Shown here: in pieces, positions 1-7,543 of the stretch
Layout: every line of letters starts with the position of its first letter
Position numbering within the stretch: the stretch's first letter is position 1
Assembly: GCF_900143185.1 (NCBI RefSeq)
Contig: NZ_FSRQ01000003.1
Location: 124,001 to 188,000, forward strand
Direction of reading: 5' to 3'
Length of the DNA stretch: 64,000 bases
From: Chryseobacterium scophthalmum
GTDB taxonomy: Bacteria > Bacteroidota > Bacteroidia > Flavobacteriales > Weeksellaceae
Made by a program: the position numbers and the translations under genes
Notes under the pieces: generated by a model
The model's database searches: none
Told to the model about the DNA's origin: nothing
What the model saw: the letters and a program-made list of their open reading frames with translations, nothing else

Positions 1-172
1 ACTTTTCTTTGCAATACGCTTCGATCTTTTGAATCCTGTCAGCTATTTTCTGCTCCATCCAGTATTCATTCTTTGGTGTAAGGTCTTTACGGATGTAATC
101 AAAAGTTTTCTTCCTGAAATTATGGGTTTCAGAATCGGACTTAACAACTTTGAAATTAATAGAGGTCTTCAT
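1..172 (-). CDS. Mobilization protein (MobV/Pre-like), N-terminal part
   Basis: The reverse strand reads an ATG at 172 and stays open for 57 codons to the window edge. The peptide begins MKTSINFKVVKSDSETHNFR and continues with a charged segment containing KNEYWMEQKIADRIQKIEA. This resembles the start of the Pre/MobV-type plasmid recombination or mobilization proteins found on small Bacteroidetes mobile elements. These proteins bind and nick oriT so that a conjugative helper can transfer the element. The catalytic part lies outside the window, so the family call rests on the N-terminus and on the neighbouring Toprim primase and VirE genes. The hairpin-rich gap just upstream would suit an oriT. 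Confidence 0.5.
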   Translation of the reverse strand, partial: MKTSINFKVVKSDSETHNFRKKTFDYIRKDLTPKNEYWMEQKIADRIQKIEAYCKEK

Positions 173-470
173 TGCTTTTACATCTTTAAAGTTTTACATT
201 TTTATTGTTTTATGCTTTTAAATTTTTACTGAAGATTGCTGTAGTTATATTACGCAGCATTACTTTTTACCTGTGTTTATTTAACACACCTTCGACAAAA
301 ATAGATCTGGTGTTTTTTACAAAGGTTCAAGAAGCTAACCTGATATTATTTTACTCAGGTTAAAAGCCTCGCAGAGCGTATTAGAAACTTTGTTGGAAGG
401 CACGACCTTCAAAGTTGCGAATGCGCTCCTAACTTCTGCGGGTAGTTGGTAAAAAATACAGAACGTTTTA
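173..470. other. Hairpin-rich gap, candidate oriT
   Basis: No gene is seen between the Mob start and the primase stop. The gap holds two clear inverted repeats. TAACCTGA (336-343) pairs with TCAGGTTA (355-362). AACTTTG (386-392) pairs with CAAAGTT (410-416), with an inner GAAGG/CCTTC. The second is nested in a looser outer pairing of CGCAGAGCG (370s) with CGCTC...CTGCG (424-440). The stretch from 367 to 450 is richer in G+C than its surroundings. An origin of transfer next to the mob gene is plausible by position; no nick-site consensus was identified. Confidence 0.35.
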
Positions 471-1454
471 TCACCGTTTCCTTTTAAAACCATTTGATTT
501 TTTTATTTCCGGCTCCTGATCTCTTGTTTGTTGTTTATCCTGTTCTGGAAATTTATCAGATTGTTTTCCTTGCTTATTTGATAGATTATTTTTCATTCTG
601 TGTCTCAAAAATTCGTTAAGATCTTTATGGTTGGAATAAATTCCTGAATGATCTTTTGCTTCCGGAAAGAATTTTATAATCTCTGATCTGCATTTAATTC
701 CTGCATTATCATTGTCCAGAAAAAGATGGATGTCAGGATAGTTTTTCAGATGCTCTATCGATTTATTTAAAAGAGCAATGGAATTCATCACAAGGATATC
801 TCCTGCAAAAGACTTTTGCAATTCAATAAAAGACAGTGCATCTATAAAACCTTCAAAAACAGCTACACCTCTGACATCTGTATCTTGAATATTTGATTTA
901 TTCTGACCATTGACGCTGAGATCTATTAGTGAAACATCCTTTTTTAATAATGAACCTTTGTAAAAAGCATTACGCAATTCAAAACCGCCAGATAAGTTCT
1001 CGAAACCAATGGCATAGAGTTTCTTGCTTCTCATGGTAAATCGTACTTCTTTTATATGATCATAGACTTTAGGACTTAATCCACGTCCCTGCAAATATTG
1101 TTTCAGGTTTGGATTCTGGAGATCGAGTATTTCATCGATTGTGTAATTTGCTTCTGACTTTATAATCTGTTGTTGCTGATGAAAAGAAGAAAAATTCTGC
1201 TTCTCTGCCCATATCAAAACTTCATTGACCGAGGTATTTAAATACTTCTTCATAAAGTCGGTGTTATTGCCACCGACACCTTCTGAATGGAGATACCAGG
1301 CATTAATTCTTTTATCCAATTTGAAAGAGGCTTGGGATTCGCTGGCAAAGGGGTTGAGATACCAAGCTTCTTTTTCATTTTGTTTCGTGGGAAGGTGTCC
1401 GAGAGAAAGGAGGACTTCTTCCAACGATATGCTGTTGAATTTTTTGCAGTTCAT
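471..1454 (-). CDS. Toprim domain DNA primase-like protein of a mobile element
   Basis: This 327-residue protein has an N-terminal part like the DNA-binding part of mobile-element primases (AWYLNPFASESQASFKLD). A Toprim domain follows in the second half: AVFEGFIDALSFIEL supplies the conserved glutamate and IHLFLDNDNAGIKC the DxDxxG metal-binding motif. Such proteins prime replication or rescue single strands of mobilisable elements after transfer. The C-terminus is a basic, low-complexity tail rich in K, Q and N. It lies between the Mob start and the VirE-like gene, all on the minus strand, the usual order in Bacteroidetes integrative mobilisable elements. The Toprim call is firm; the exact role in the element is inferred. 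Confidence 0.8.
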   Translation of the reverse strand: MNCKKFNSISLEEVLLSLGHLPTKQNEKEAWYLNPFASESQASFKLDKRINAWYLHSEGVGGNNTDFMKKYLNTSVNEVLIWAEKQNFSSFHQQQQIIKSEANYTIDEILDLQNPNLKQYLQGRGLSPKVYDHIKEVRFTMRSKKLYAIGFENLSGGFELRNAFYKGSLLKKDVSLIDLSVNGQNKSNIQDTDVRGVAVFEGFIDALSFIELQKSFAGDILVMNSIALLNKSIEHLKNYPDIHLFLDNDNAGIKCRSEIIKFFPEAKDHSGIYSNHKDLNEFLRHRMKNNLSNKQGKQSDKFPEQDKQQTRDQEPEIKKSNGFKRKR

Positions 1455-1478
1455 TTTTGCTATGTTTTTTATTAAATA

Positions 1479-1650
1479 TACTTACCTAGTTACCGATCTG
1501 TTGATAATCAAATGAATGATTCTCTTTTTGCGACTACCTGGATTTACCTACTTACCCAATGTTATTATATAGTTAACTTAGGTAGGTTTGGATTTCTCTA
1601 CTTACCTGATTAAAACTTTCACATTGTGTCACTTAAAGCCCTTAGGTAGG
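1479..1650. repeat. Iteron-like repeats TACTTACC / TTAGGTAGG
   Basis: The gap between the primase start and the virE stop contains TACTTACCY three times (1479-1487, 1549-1557, 1599-1607) and TTAGGTAGG twice (1578-1586, 1642-1650). Further partial TACCT copies lie near 1534 and 1546. Short repeated words next to a primase gene may be binding sites for a replication or regulatory protein. The function is inferred. Confidence 0.45.
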
Positions 1651-1672
1651 ATGGTAGATTACTTCTGTTTAA

Positions 1673-2839
1673 TTACTTTATGATCTTCAACCGGATGAGA
1701 TAACCGTAGATCTGTCTTTGGGGATGTTTGACCCTTGGAAATTTGAAAGATGATAAAGCTCTCCCGATCTTTAAATGATTTAAACGGACACCGTGAGAAT
1801 TCAGATCGATCATCACTTCTGTCGCGGTCATAAATTCCTCCAGATGATCGGAAGGTTCATAGAACTTGTTCACGATCTCCTGTTCCAAGGTCATTTGCGT
1901 AAATCTTTCATTGCGTTTTTCATTCTCCAGAATATCTGTTACAGATAGTTCCGGATTATAATTTTTCCTTTTATAAGCATTGAAATAAGCTTGCGCCCAG
2001 ACCTTGTCAATATCGATCTCCGACGAATAATTGAAGTTGATCTTCTCGATCACTTAGAAAATGATCCACCTTACACTTCCCGAATCATCGGTTAGAAAAT
2101 CTGTTTTGTTTGTTGATCCCACAAAGCTGCAGATCCGCTCCAGGTATTCTGATTTCCTTGCATAGGGCAATCTCTCGTTAATATGCGTTTTGGAGATATA
2201 GGCCTTTAAAGAATTAATATCTGCTTTAGCAAGAACTGATAATTCATCCAGATTGATGATCAGATTCTTGCACAATTTGATCCTGCTGTCTTTGTCTAAA
2301 CCAATGTCTTCAGAAATATAATTCATCAGTTTTTCAGGAATAAAAAACCTTAAATAGGTTGATTTCCCGTTATTCTGGATGGCATTCGCAAGAACCAGAC
2401 AATGTTTGTTTATCTTTTCTTTTTCCAAAGCACATAATACCGCTCTGGTAAACCATTTTTCGGTATGGTAGAAAAATGAAGCGTCATCATTGGTTTTCAC
2501 ATAAGAACAAAGCTTCCTGATATAATCTTCACCATCCCAATCTTCCAGACTTTCAAAATATTCTGAAATAGGATCATACTGTTCTATCAAATGACTTCTG
2601 ACCAGGATCTCCAGTTTATTGATCGGGATATCAACTCCTGACTGGATAAGTTCGATAAATAGTGAGTTCAAATTTAGATCTGACCATTTTTTATCTGAAC
2701 TCAATTTGATCTCAAACTCCAGAGATATGGTATTGAATCGAATTGAATATTTAGAATTGAGATAATTCAATGCCCGGTCAAAGATCGTTTTAGTTTCTGT
2801 ACCGGTTTGATAAAGCGTTTTATTCTCTTCCATAAACAT
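1673..2839 (-). pseudogene. VirE-family (virulence-associated E) protein broken by an in-frame TAA
   Basis: Two reading frames, 2839-2054 and 2053-1673, lie in the same phase and are separated only by one TAA codon at 2054-2056. The first part holds a VirE/D5-like NTPase: NNGKSTYLRFF is the P-loop region and LIINLDELSVL a Walker-B-like segment, ending in DDSGSVRWIIF. The second part starts VIEKINFNYSSEIDIDKVWAQ, the normal continuation in this family, where a residue such as Glu follows the Phe. A GAA to TAA change would explain the break. Whole-gene length would be about 388 residues. These proteins accompany Toprim primases on Bacteroidetes elements. Read-through is possible in principle, but decay is likelier because the integrase of the same element is also broken. 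Confidence 0.8.
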
Positions 2840-2935
2840 TAGGGATTGTGGAAACGGAACAAATAATTCTTATATCTGAACTCTACTTCCAAGTAAAACA
2901 AACATCTAAAACCTAACTGCTGCCACAGTCAGGTT

Positions 2936-3217
2936 TTATTTTTTGCGTAAAGAAAATTCTATGGCTTCCTGCTGAATTTCATCATTGGATTTATGGCTGT
3001 TTTTCAACAACCATTCATCAATTTTTGTACGTTCAAAGAATAGCACTTTCCCATTAGGTTTAGAAAAAGGAAGACTGTTGGTATGAACTAATTTATAGAT
3101 ATAGGATTTTTTGAATCCTGTATAATCTGAAAGTTCTTCAACATTAAGAATAGATTTGAGACCGACAATGTGCTTTTCAATTCGGTTCAGCTTGTGAAGG
3201 ATAATTTCGTTTTCCAT
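2936..3217 (-). CDS. Helix-turn-helix (excisionase/MerR-like, HTH_17) protein
   Basis: This is a 93-residue protein. Residues 24-75 form a winged-helix DNA-binding unit: LNVEELSDYTGFKKSYIYKL is the helix-turn-helix, followed by PNGKVLFFERTKIDEWL, the typical wing and trailing helix of the excisionase family. In Bacteroidetes mobilisable elements a gene of this type usually lies next to virE and acts as an excisionase or as a regulator of the replication genes. It is transcribed toward virE with a gap of about 96 bases. No damage is visible. Confidence 0.75.
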   Translation of the reverse strand: MENEIILHKLNRIEKHIVGLKSILNVEELSDYTGFKKSYIYKLVHTNSLPFSKPNGKVLFFERTKIDEWLLKNSHKSNDEIQQEAIEFSLRKK

Positions 3218-3340
3218 TGCTTTACTATTTTAAAATTTGTGTGGCAAAGGAAAACAAATGACAATGTCATTAAAATACTCGGATAGTCAAAACACCTTTT
3301 TACAAAGGGTTTTACAGTATAAAATTTGAATATCAGGAAG

Positions 3341-3510
3341 TTAATCTAATGACCTCCTCAATTTCGGATACGTTCATTTTACGAATCGAAATGTTTTGAT
3401 TGACAAATTTTGACTTCTGGTAGAAGCCAGATTCAATTTTTTTAGTTCAAATTAATTTTCCAAGCATATCAGCCCTGCTACTAAGTAAAATATAAGTTTC
3501 ATTTAGCATT
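3341..3510 (-). pseudogene. Degenerate copy of the element-1 membrane-protein gene
   Basis: The DNA here aligns with 11615-11760, the middle of the membrane-protein gene at 11317-12116, in the same orientation. Shared words include ATGACCTCCTCAATTTCGGA and CGAATCGAAAT. Small insertions and deletions destroy the frame, so it is a relic. The rest of 3218-3830 shows no convincing gene. The copy marks the left edge of the region carrying the RiPP cassette. Confidence 0.75.
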
Positions 3511-3830
3511 GGCAAGAACAAATATCGAAATCAAAATTCAGTGATCAAGTTGATTTAAATGAGAAATTGAAATTCTTCATAGAAAAATAGAATTGAACTC
3601 CGAGAGTCTGACGAAGAAATAGTTGATTGACTATTGAGATAACAGAATAATAATATTTCATAGTAATTAGACCTTTGTTTCATAGTGCTTATTTCAAAAA
3701 TATTAGATATAAAATATAAAAAAAAATTTTAATATTATTTTATAAGTGACATGAAACAAGTAGTTTAACGAAATAATTTTTTCACATCTAAAAAGAATTA
3801 AATGCTAGTATTTATTTTTTTCGAAAAAAT

Positions 3831-3861
3831 TTTTGCTGTTCTCAAATAATTTATATATTTA
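3831..3861 (+). promoter_or_regulatory. Promoter of the RiPP precursor gene
   Basis: TTTG at 3831-3834 is followed after 19 bases by TATATTTA at 3854-3861. This fits the Bacteroidetes pattern of TTTG, about 19 bases, then TAnnTTTG, with one mismatch. It would start transcription near 3868 and leave a leader of roughly 77 bases before the precursor ATG at 3945. Confidence 0.55.
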
Positions 3862-3944
3862 CCTCGATAATATCAAATCAATATTTAGATCAGGAGAAAC
3901 CCGAAAATCCTTTAAAGAGTAGGGGCATAAATAAAATATTATAC

Positions 3945-4187
3945 ATGAAAAATTTAGAAAAATTGGAAGATTTTCAATTGCAAAATGATCAATTGAACAC
4001 AATTGTTGGACAAGGTGGTCCACTTGAACCTTCTTTTGAAACTGGTTCTGTTACTACTGGAGCAGGACAAGAGCAATTAAATGACTGGCCAGCTCCGGGA
4101 CAAACAACTTGCGTTAATTATACAGGCGATATATGGGATGGCAGCGATCCTCGAACAATGTTACGTTTAGGTGAAACTTATTCATAG
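3945..4187 (+). CDS. gwsA: Grasp-with-spasm RiPP precursor peptide
   Basis: This is an 80-residue peptide with a charged leader (MKNLEKLEDFQLQNDQLNTI) ending in VGQGG. The core is rich in Thr, Ser, Gly, Asp and Glu, with one Cys and two Trp (LNDWPAPGQTTCVNYTGDIW). The leader has L, L and I spaced as in double-glycine leaders if cleavage falls near VGQ/GG; the exact site is ambiguous. In grasp-with-spasm systems an ATP-grasp ligase and a SPASM-domain protein modify such a peptide, and a C39 peptidase exporter would trim it; all three are encoded downstream. Acidic and hydroxyl side chains in the core would suit ester or amide ring formation, as in graspetides. The identification rests mainly on context. 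Confidence 0.75.
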   Translation: MKNLEKLEDFQLQNDQLNTIVGQGGPLEPSFETGSVTTGAGQEQLNDWPAPGQTTCVNYTGDIWDGSDPRTMLRLGETYS

Positions 4188-4255
4188 TCTTACTATTAAA
4201 ATTATCTGGGTACAAAACCGAGATAATCTCTTCAAATAAATAATTACCAAATTAA

Positions 4256-4296
4256 AACGATAAGAAAAACAACTTGTTTTTCTTATCGTTATTTTA
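4256..4296 (+). terminator. Strong hairpin between precursor and maturation genes
   Basis: The 17-base arm at 4256-4272 (AACGATAAGAAAAACAA) is perfectly complementary to 4274-4290 and is followed by ATTTTATATT. A hairpin here would end or weaken transcription after the precursor, giving more precursor than modifying enzymes. Some read-through is expected because no other promoter is obvious before 4301. Confidence 0.65.
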
Positions 4297-4300
4297 TATT

Positions 4301-5368
4301 ATGAAATCTATATTTGTAACATTCTTTTTTTTAAGCGGTATACTTAGTTCTCAGTCAATAGAACTAAGGGACAAAACATTAATTAAATATTATGAATCAA
4401 TTATTAATGCTGAAAATAATATAGTCGAAAATAATTTATCAAAAGCAAATGAATTTTATAATATTGCTTTTGCCACTCTTAATGAGCCTCAAACCAAAGA
4501 TATTTTTAATAGTATGCAGGTCTCAATAAAGCTAAAGGACTTCAATGATGCATTTCAAAAGTATAATAGATTAAAGTGTTTAGGATATTCTTTCAATAAT
4601 GATTTCAGAGAAAAAACCTTTAAAAACTATAATAATAAAGAAAAAGATTGTAGCAAAAAAATAGATATAGCATATAAGAAGACATTAGATTCATTATATG
4701 ATATAGATCAAAAATATAGAAATTTATCTAATGGTGACTACAGTAAATATAAACAAGAGATAACAATAAGTGATAGTGTGACATCTCTTAAGTTGCTAGA
4801 TTTATTTCAAAAAAAAGGTTTTCCAAATGAATATGATATAGGGGTTAATACGAATGGAGACATTTCTTTCCAAAAGTTTTATTTTATTATCTGGCATCAA
4901 TTGGCAACAAACAGATACAGTTCACAAAAAGTAAATTTTTCAGAAGAACTTGACAAAGCTTTAAACAAAGGGAAAATTTCACCAGAAAATGCTGCTTTCC
5001 TTTTTGAACTTACTAATAACTCTAATAATTTTTCATCAGTCCATTTTGATATTTTAGAGTTCTTTACAAATAGTGGCTCTACTCCAATGAGAGAGCAAAT
5101 CATCAATAAAACAGCTGTTGGAGACTGTTGTTATGTGCATGTTTGGTTTTTTCCAGAGAGAAGAAATGAAAAAGCGATCCAGATGGTACAAAAAATTAAT
5201 GAAAACAGAAAAAAAATTGGATTATCCGATTTGGATACTGAACTAAAAAAGAAAGTTTTCTATTTGAAAAATAAGGAATATCTTTTCCCTCGCTTAGGTG
5301 TTATGGGAAAGGAAATTAATGACTTAAGCAAAGTTGAGTTTTTGAAAAAAAGTCTAATTAAATTATAA
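4301..5368 (+). CDS. Secreted companion protein of the RiPP locus, function unknown
   Basis: From the ATG at 4301 the protein has 355 residues. An upstream in-frame start at 4274 lies inside the hairpin arm and is rejected. The first 20 residues (MKSIFVTFFFLSGILSSQS) look like a signal peptide. The rest is rich in Lys, Asn and Asp, and the N-terminal half is helical, with repeat-like segments such as ENNLSKANEFYNIAFATLNE that recall tetratricopeptide units. The C-terminal half has a Cys pair (GDCCYVHVWF). It resembles uncharacterised proteins of the DUF6624 style, but this is uncertain. Its stop overlaps the next start by one base (TAATG), so it is co-translated with the ATP-grasp gene. It might handle the exported peptide in the periplasm. 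Confidence 0.6.
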   Translation: MKSIFVTFFFLSGILSSQSIELRDKTLIKYYESIINAENNIVENNLSKANEFYNIAFATLNEPQTKDIFNSMQVSIKLKDFNDAFQKYNRLKCLGYSFNNDFREKTFKNYNNKEKDCSKKIDIAYKKTLDSLYDIDQKYRNLSNGDYSKYKQEITISDSVTSLKLLDLFQKKGFPNEYDIGVNTNGDISFQKFYFIIWHQLATNRYSSQKVNFSEELDKALNKGKISPENAAFLFELTNNSNNFSSVHFDILEFFTNSGSTPMREQIINKTAVGDCCYVHVWFFPERRNEKAIQMVQKINENRKKIGLSDLDTELKKKVFYLKNKEYLFPRLGVMGKEINDLSKVEFLKKSLIKL

Positions 5369-6291
5369 TGATTCTTATTATCAGTGTCGAAAATGATGGT
5401 ATCACTAATGATATCTGTGCATCTCTGGTACATCAAAAAAAGGAATTTGTCAGAATTAACGAAAGTCAATATATAACTGATGTTTTTTTTGATTTCACTC
5501 TTAAGCAATTTGAATTTACAATAAATAATATAGTATACAATCTTAATCAGTTTTCTTCTGTTTATTATCGCAATGGAACTATTGTATATAAAGATATTTC
5601 TCTTGAAATTGATTCGCCTATAAAACTTTTTTATGAAACAGAATTGAGTTCAATAACTGAATTTATTTTTCATTATTTACACAAAAATTGCAGACGTATT
5701 TATGGAAATATAATTAATAAAAAAGTCAACAAATTAGAGGTTTTGCACTTAGCTGGAACATTAGGTTTTAAAATTCCCCAAACATATGTATTTTCTAATC
5801 CAAAATGTTTAGAGTTTTTAACTGATGTAGAAAACAAGCTAATTACTAAATCTATTTCAGAAATGAGTCCTATCCTCTACAAGAATGAACTTTATCTGAA
5901 TTATACGAGAGAAATTTCTCTTGATGAAATTCTTGGAAAAACACACGAAATTATACCATCTTTAATTCAAGATAGAATTCATGTAGAATATGAATTGAGA
6001 GTATTTTTCTTTGAAAATAAAATATGGGCAATTGCCATGTTTGATTTCGAGAATAATGTGGATGTTAGAAATGTCAGAAGTAAAAAATTTATTCCTTACG
6101 AACTTCCGTATGACATTCAAGAAAAAATATTCGCCATTGCTTCAAAATTAGAATTAAAAACTGGAACTATAGATTTACTAAAGTCCAACAATGACTTTTA
6201 TTTTCTTGAAGTAAACCCTTCAGGTCAATTTCAGGATTTAAATTATTGGGGTAATTATAATATAGATCAATATATAGCAGAACAATTATGA
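5368..6291 (+). CDS. gwsG: ATP-grasp peptide maturase, grasp-with-spasm system
   Basis: This is a 307-residue ATP-grasp ligase of the type that modifies ribosomal peptides. The N-terminal domain starts MILIISVENDGITNDICASL. The central part has an ATP-binding lysine region (ENKLITKSISEM). The C-terminal part holds EYELRVFFFENKIWAIAM and the metal-binding FLEVNPSGQFQDL, whose Glu and Asn are family hallmarks. The enzyme would activate a carboxylate of the precursor with ATP and join it to a hydroxyl or amine of the same peptide. It overlaps the upstream gene by one base and the downstream small ORF by four (ATGA), so the three are translationally coupled. The DNA is more AT-rich than the exporter genes. 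Confidence 0.85.
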   Translation: MILIISVENDGITNDICASLVHQKKEFVRINESQYITDVFFDFTLKQFEFTINNIVYNLNQFSSVYYRNGTIVYKDISLEIDSPIKLFYETELSSITEFIFHYLHKNCRRIYGNIINKKVNKLEVLHLAGTLGFKIPQTYVFSNPKCLEFLTDVENKLITKSISEMSPILYKNELYLNYTREISLDEILGKTHEIIPSLIQDRIHVEYELRVFFFENKIWAIAMFDFENNVDVRNVRSKKFIPYELPYDIQEKIFAIASKLELKTGTIDLLKSNNDFYFLEVNPSGQFQDLNYWGNYNIDQYIAEQL

Positions 6292-6446
6292 AAGATAAAT
6301 TGCATTTGAAAGGTGTAGAATACACTTTACAAGAATGGTCAAAATGTAACGTGATTTCGAAAGTAAAATTTACTAGTAGAGACGATATAAAAAGTAAAAA
6401 AATACTGATAATCAGATCACCAAAAAAATATCCTAATTTATTTTAA
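6288..6446 (+). CDS. Small coupled ORF (52 residues) between gwsG and gwsS
   Basis: An ATG at 6288 overlaps the gwsG stop (ATGA) and runs for 52 codons to TAA at 6444-6446, five bases before gwsS. The product begins MKDKLHLKGVEYTLQEWSKC and ends KKYPNLF. It is basic and has one Cys. It has no signal peptide or membrane segment. The overlap and tight spacing indicate that it is translated. I do not recognise it. It could be a small partner of the maturases, a leader-binding adaptor or an immunity factor. Confidence 0.6.
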   Translation: MKDKLHLKGVEYTLQEWSKCNVISKVKFTSRDDIKSKKILIIRSPKKYPNLF

Positions 6447-6451
6447 TAATT

Positions 6452-7540
6452 ATGTATTTGCGATTATTTGATTCTGTACGCATTACTGAGGGTGTTAATA
6501 GAGCTATAATTTTTGATACTACCTCTGGCTTTTTAAATTTTATTCCAAAAAGTTTTTCAGCTTTATTATCTGATGAAAATCAAAATTATTCTTTGTTGCT
6601 AGAAGAATTAGATAATGAATCAAAAAAAACATTACAACAATATATTGATTTCATTCTCACGAATCATTTAGGATTTATTGTTAAAAGTTTAGGGGAATTA
6701 GCATGTTTTAAAAAATCTAAAGATGTTCACTTTAGTTCATCAGAGGTTGATTATCTTATTTTTGATTTATATCCATCAGATTTGACTAGTGATATTGTAC
6801 AACAGATTGATGATTTAGGAATAAAGTTTGTCCAATTAAGAGTTTTGGAACAATCAACTTACACAGAAATACTAAAACTTTTTTCAAATATAGAGTTATT
6901 TAATAATACTTCTGTAAATGAAGTTTCTATCGTATTATCATATAGTTCTGACTTAGAAGAATGTATAATTAGGGGAGATGTAGTAAAGTCAAGCATATTT
7001 TTACAATTTATCTTTCATAGTTGTACTATAAATGAAATGAAAGTGTATGGTAATATTCAAATATCAAAGATTAATAATAAAATAAAAATTCCTTTAAGTT
7101 GTGGATGTATAAACTTAAATAACTTAAATATCAATCGGTCATTTTATATTGAAGCTCTAAACCACAACTCTTGTCTCCACAAGAAAATATCAATTGATTA
7201 TGAGGGTAACATCAAAAACTGTCCATCGATGGTTAAAAATTTCGGAAACATAAAACAAACTTCTTTACGCAAAGCATTATTAGACAATGATTTTAAGGAA
7301 TATTGGGATGTTAACAAAGATGAAATTGAAGTTTGTAAAGATTGTGAGTTTCGATATGTATGTACCGATTGTAGAGCATATACTGAAAAAGGTGAGGATA
7401 ATCCAGGAACAATAAATCTTTCTAAGCCTTTAAAATGTGGTTATGATCCTTACACAGGAGTTTGGAATGACTGGAGCATTAATCCACTTAAAGAGAAAGC
7501 CATCAAGTTTTACGGTTTACAGGAAATATTAAAATACTAA
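6452..7540 (+). CDS. gwsS: SPASM-domain peptide maturase, grasp-with-spasm system
   Basis: This is a 362-residue protein with a C-terminal SPASM-type cysteine cluster: C241, C257, C295, C298, C304, C307 and C329 (NCPSM, VCKDCEFRYVCTDC). These would bind auxiliary iron-sulfur clusters. The N-terminal 230 residues contain no CxxxCxxC radical-SAM motif; cysteines there (85, 171, 191, 217, 219) are scattered. It therefore looks like a SPASM protein with a degenerate or replaced radical-SAM core, which I recall as usual for the grasp-with-spasm family. It may recognise the precursor or assist the ATP-grasp enzyme. It starts five bases after the small ORF and is followed after three bases by the exporter. 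Confidence 0.82.
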   Translation: MYLRLFDSVRITEGVNRAIIFDTTSGFLNFIPKSFSALLSDENQNYSLLLEELDNESKKTLQQYIDFILTNHLGFIVKSLGELACFKKSKDVHFSSSEVDYLIFDLYPSDLTSDIVQQIDDLGIKFVQLRVLEQSTYTEILKLFSNIELFNNTSVNEVSIVLSYSSDLEECIIRGDVVKSSIFLQFIFHSCTINEMKVYGNIQISKINNKIKIPLSCGCINLNNLNINRSFYIEALNHNSCLHKKISIDYEGNIKNCPSMVKNFGNIKQTSLRKALLDNDFKEYWDVNKDEIEVCKDCEFRYVCTDCRAYTEKGEDNPGTINLSKPLKCGYDPYTGVWNDWSINPLKEKAIKFYGLQEILKY

Positions 7541-7543
7541 AAA

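Noticed and set aside
29..232. Forward-strand ORF at the left edge
   Set aside because: It is the antisense of the Mob gene start and has no protein-like features.
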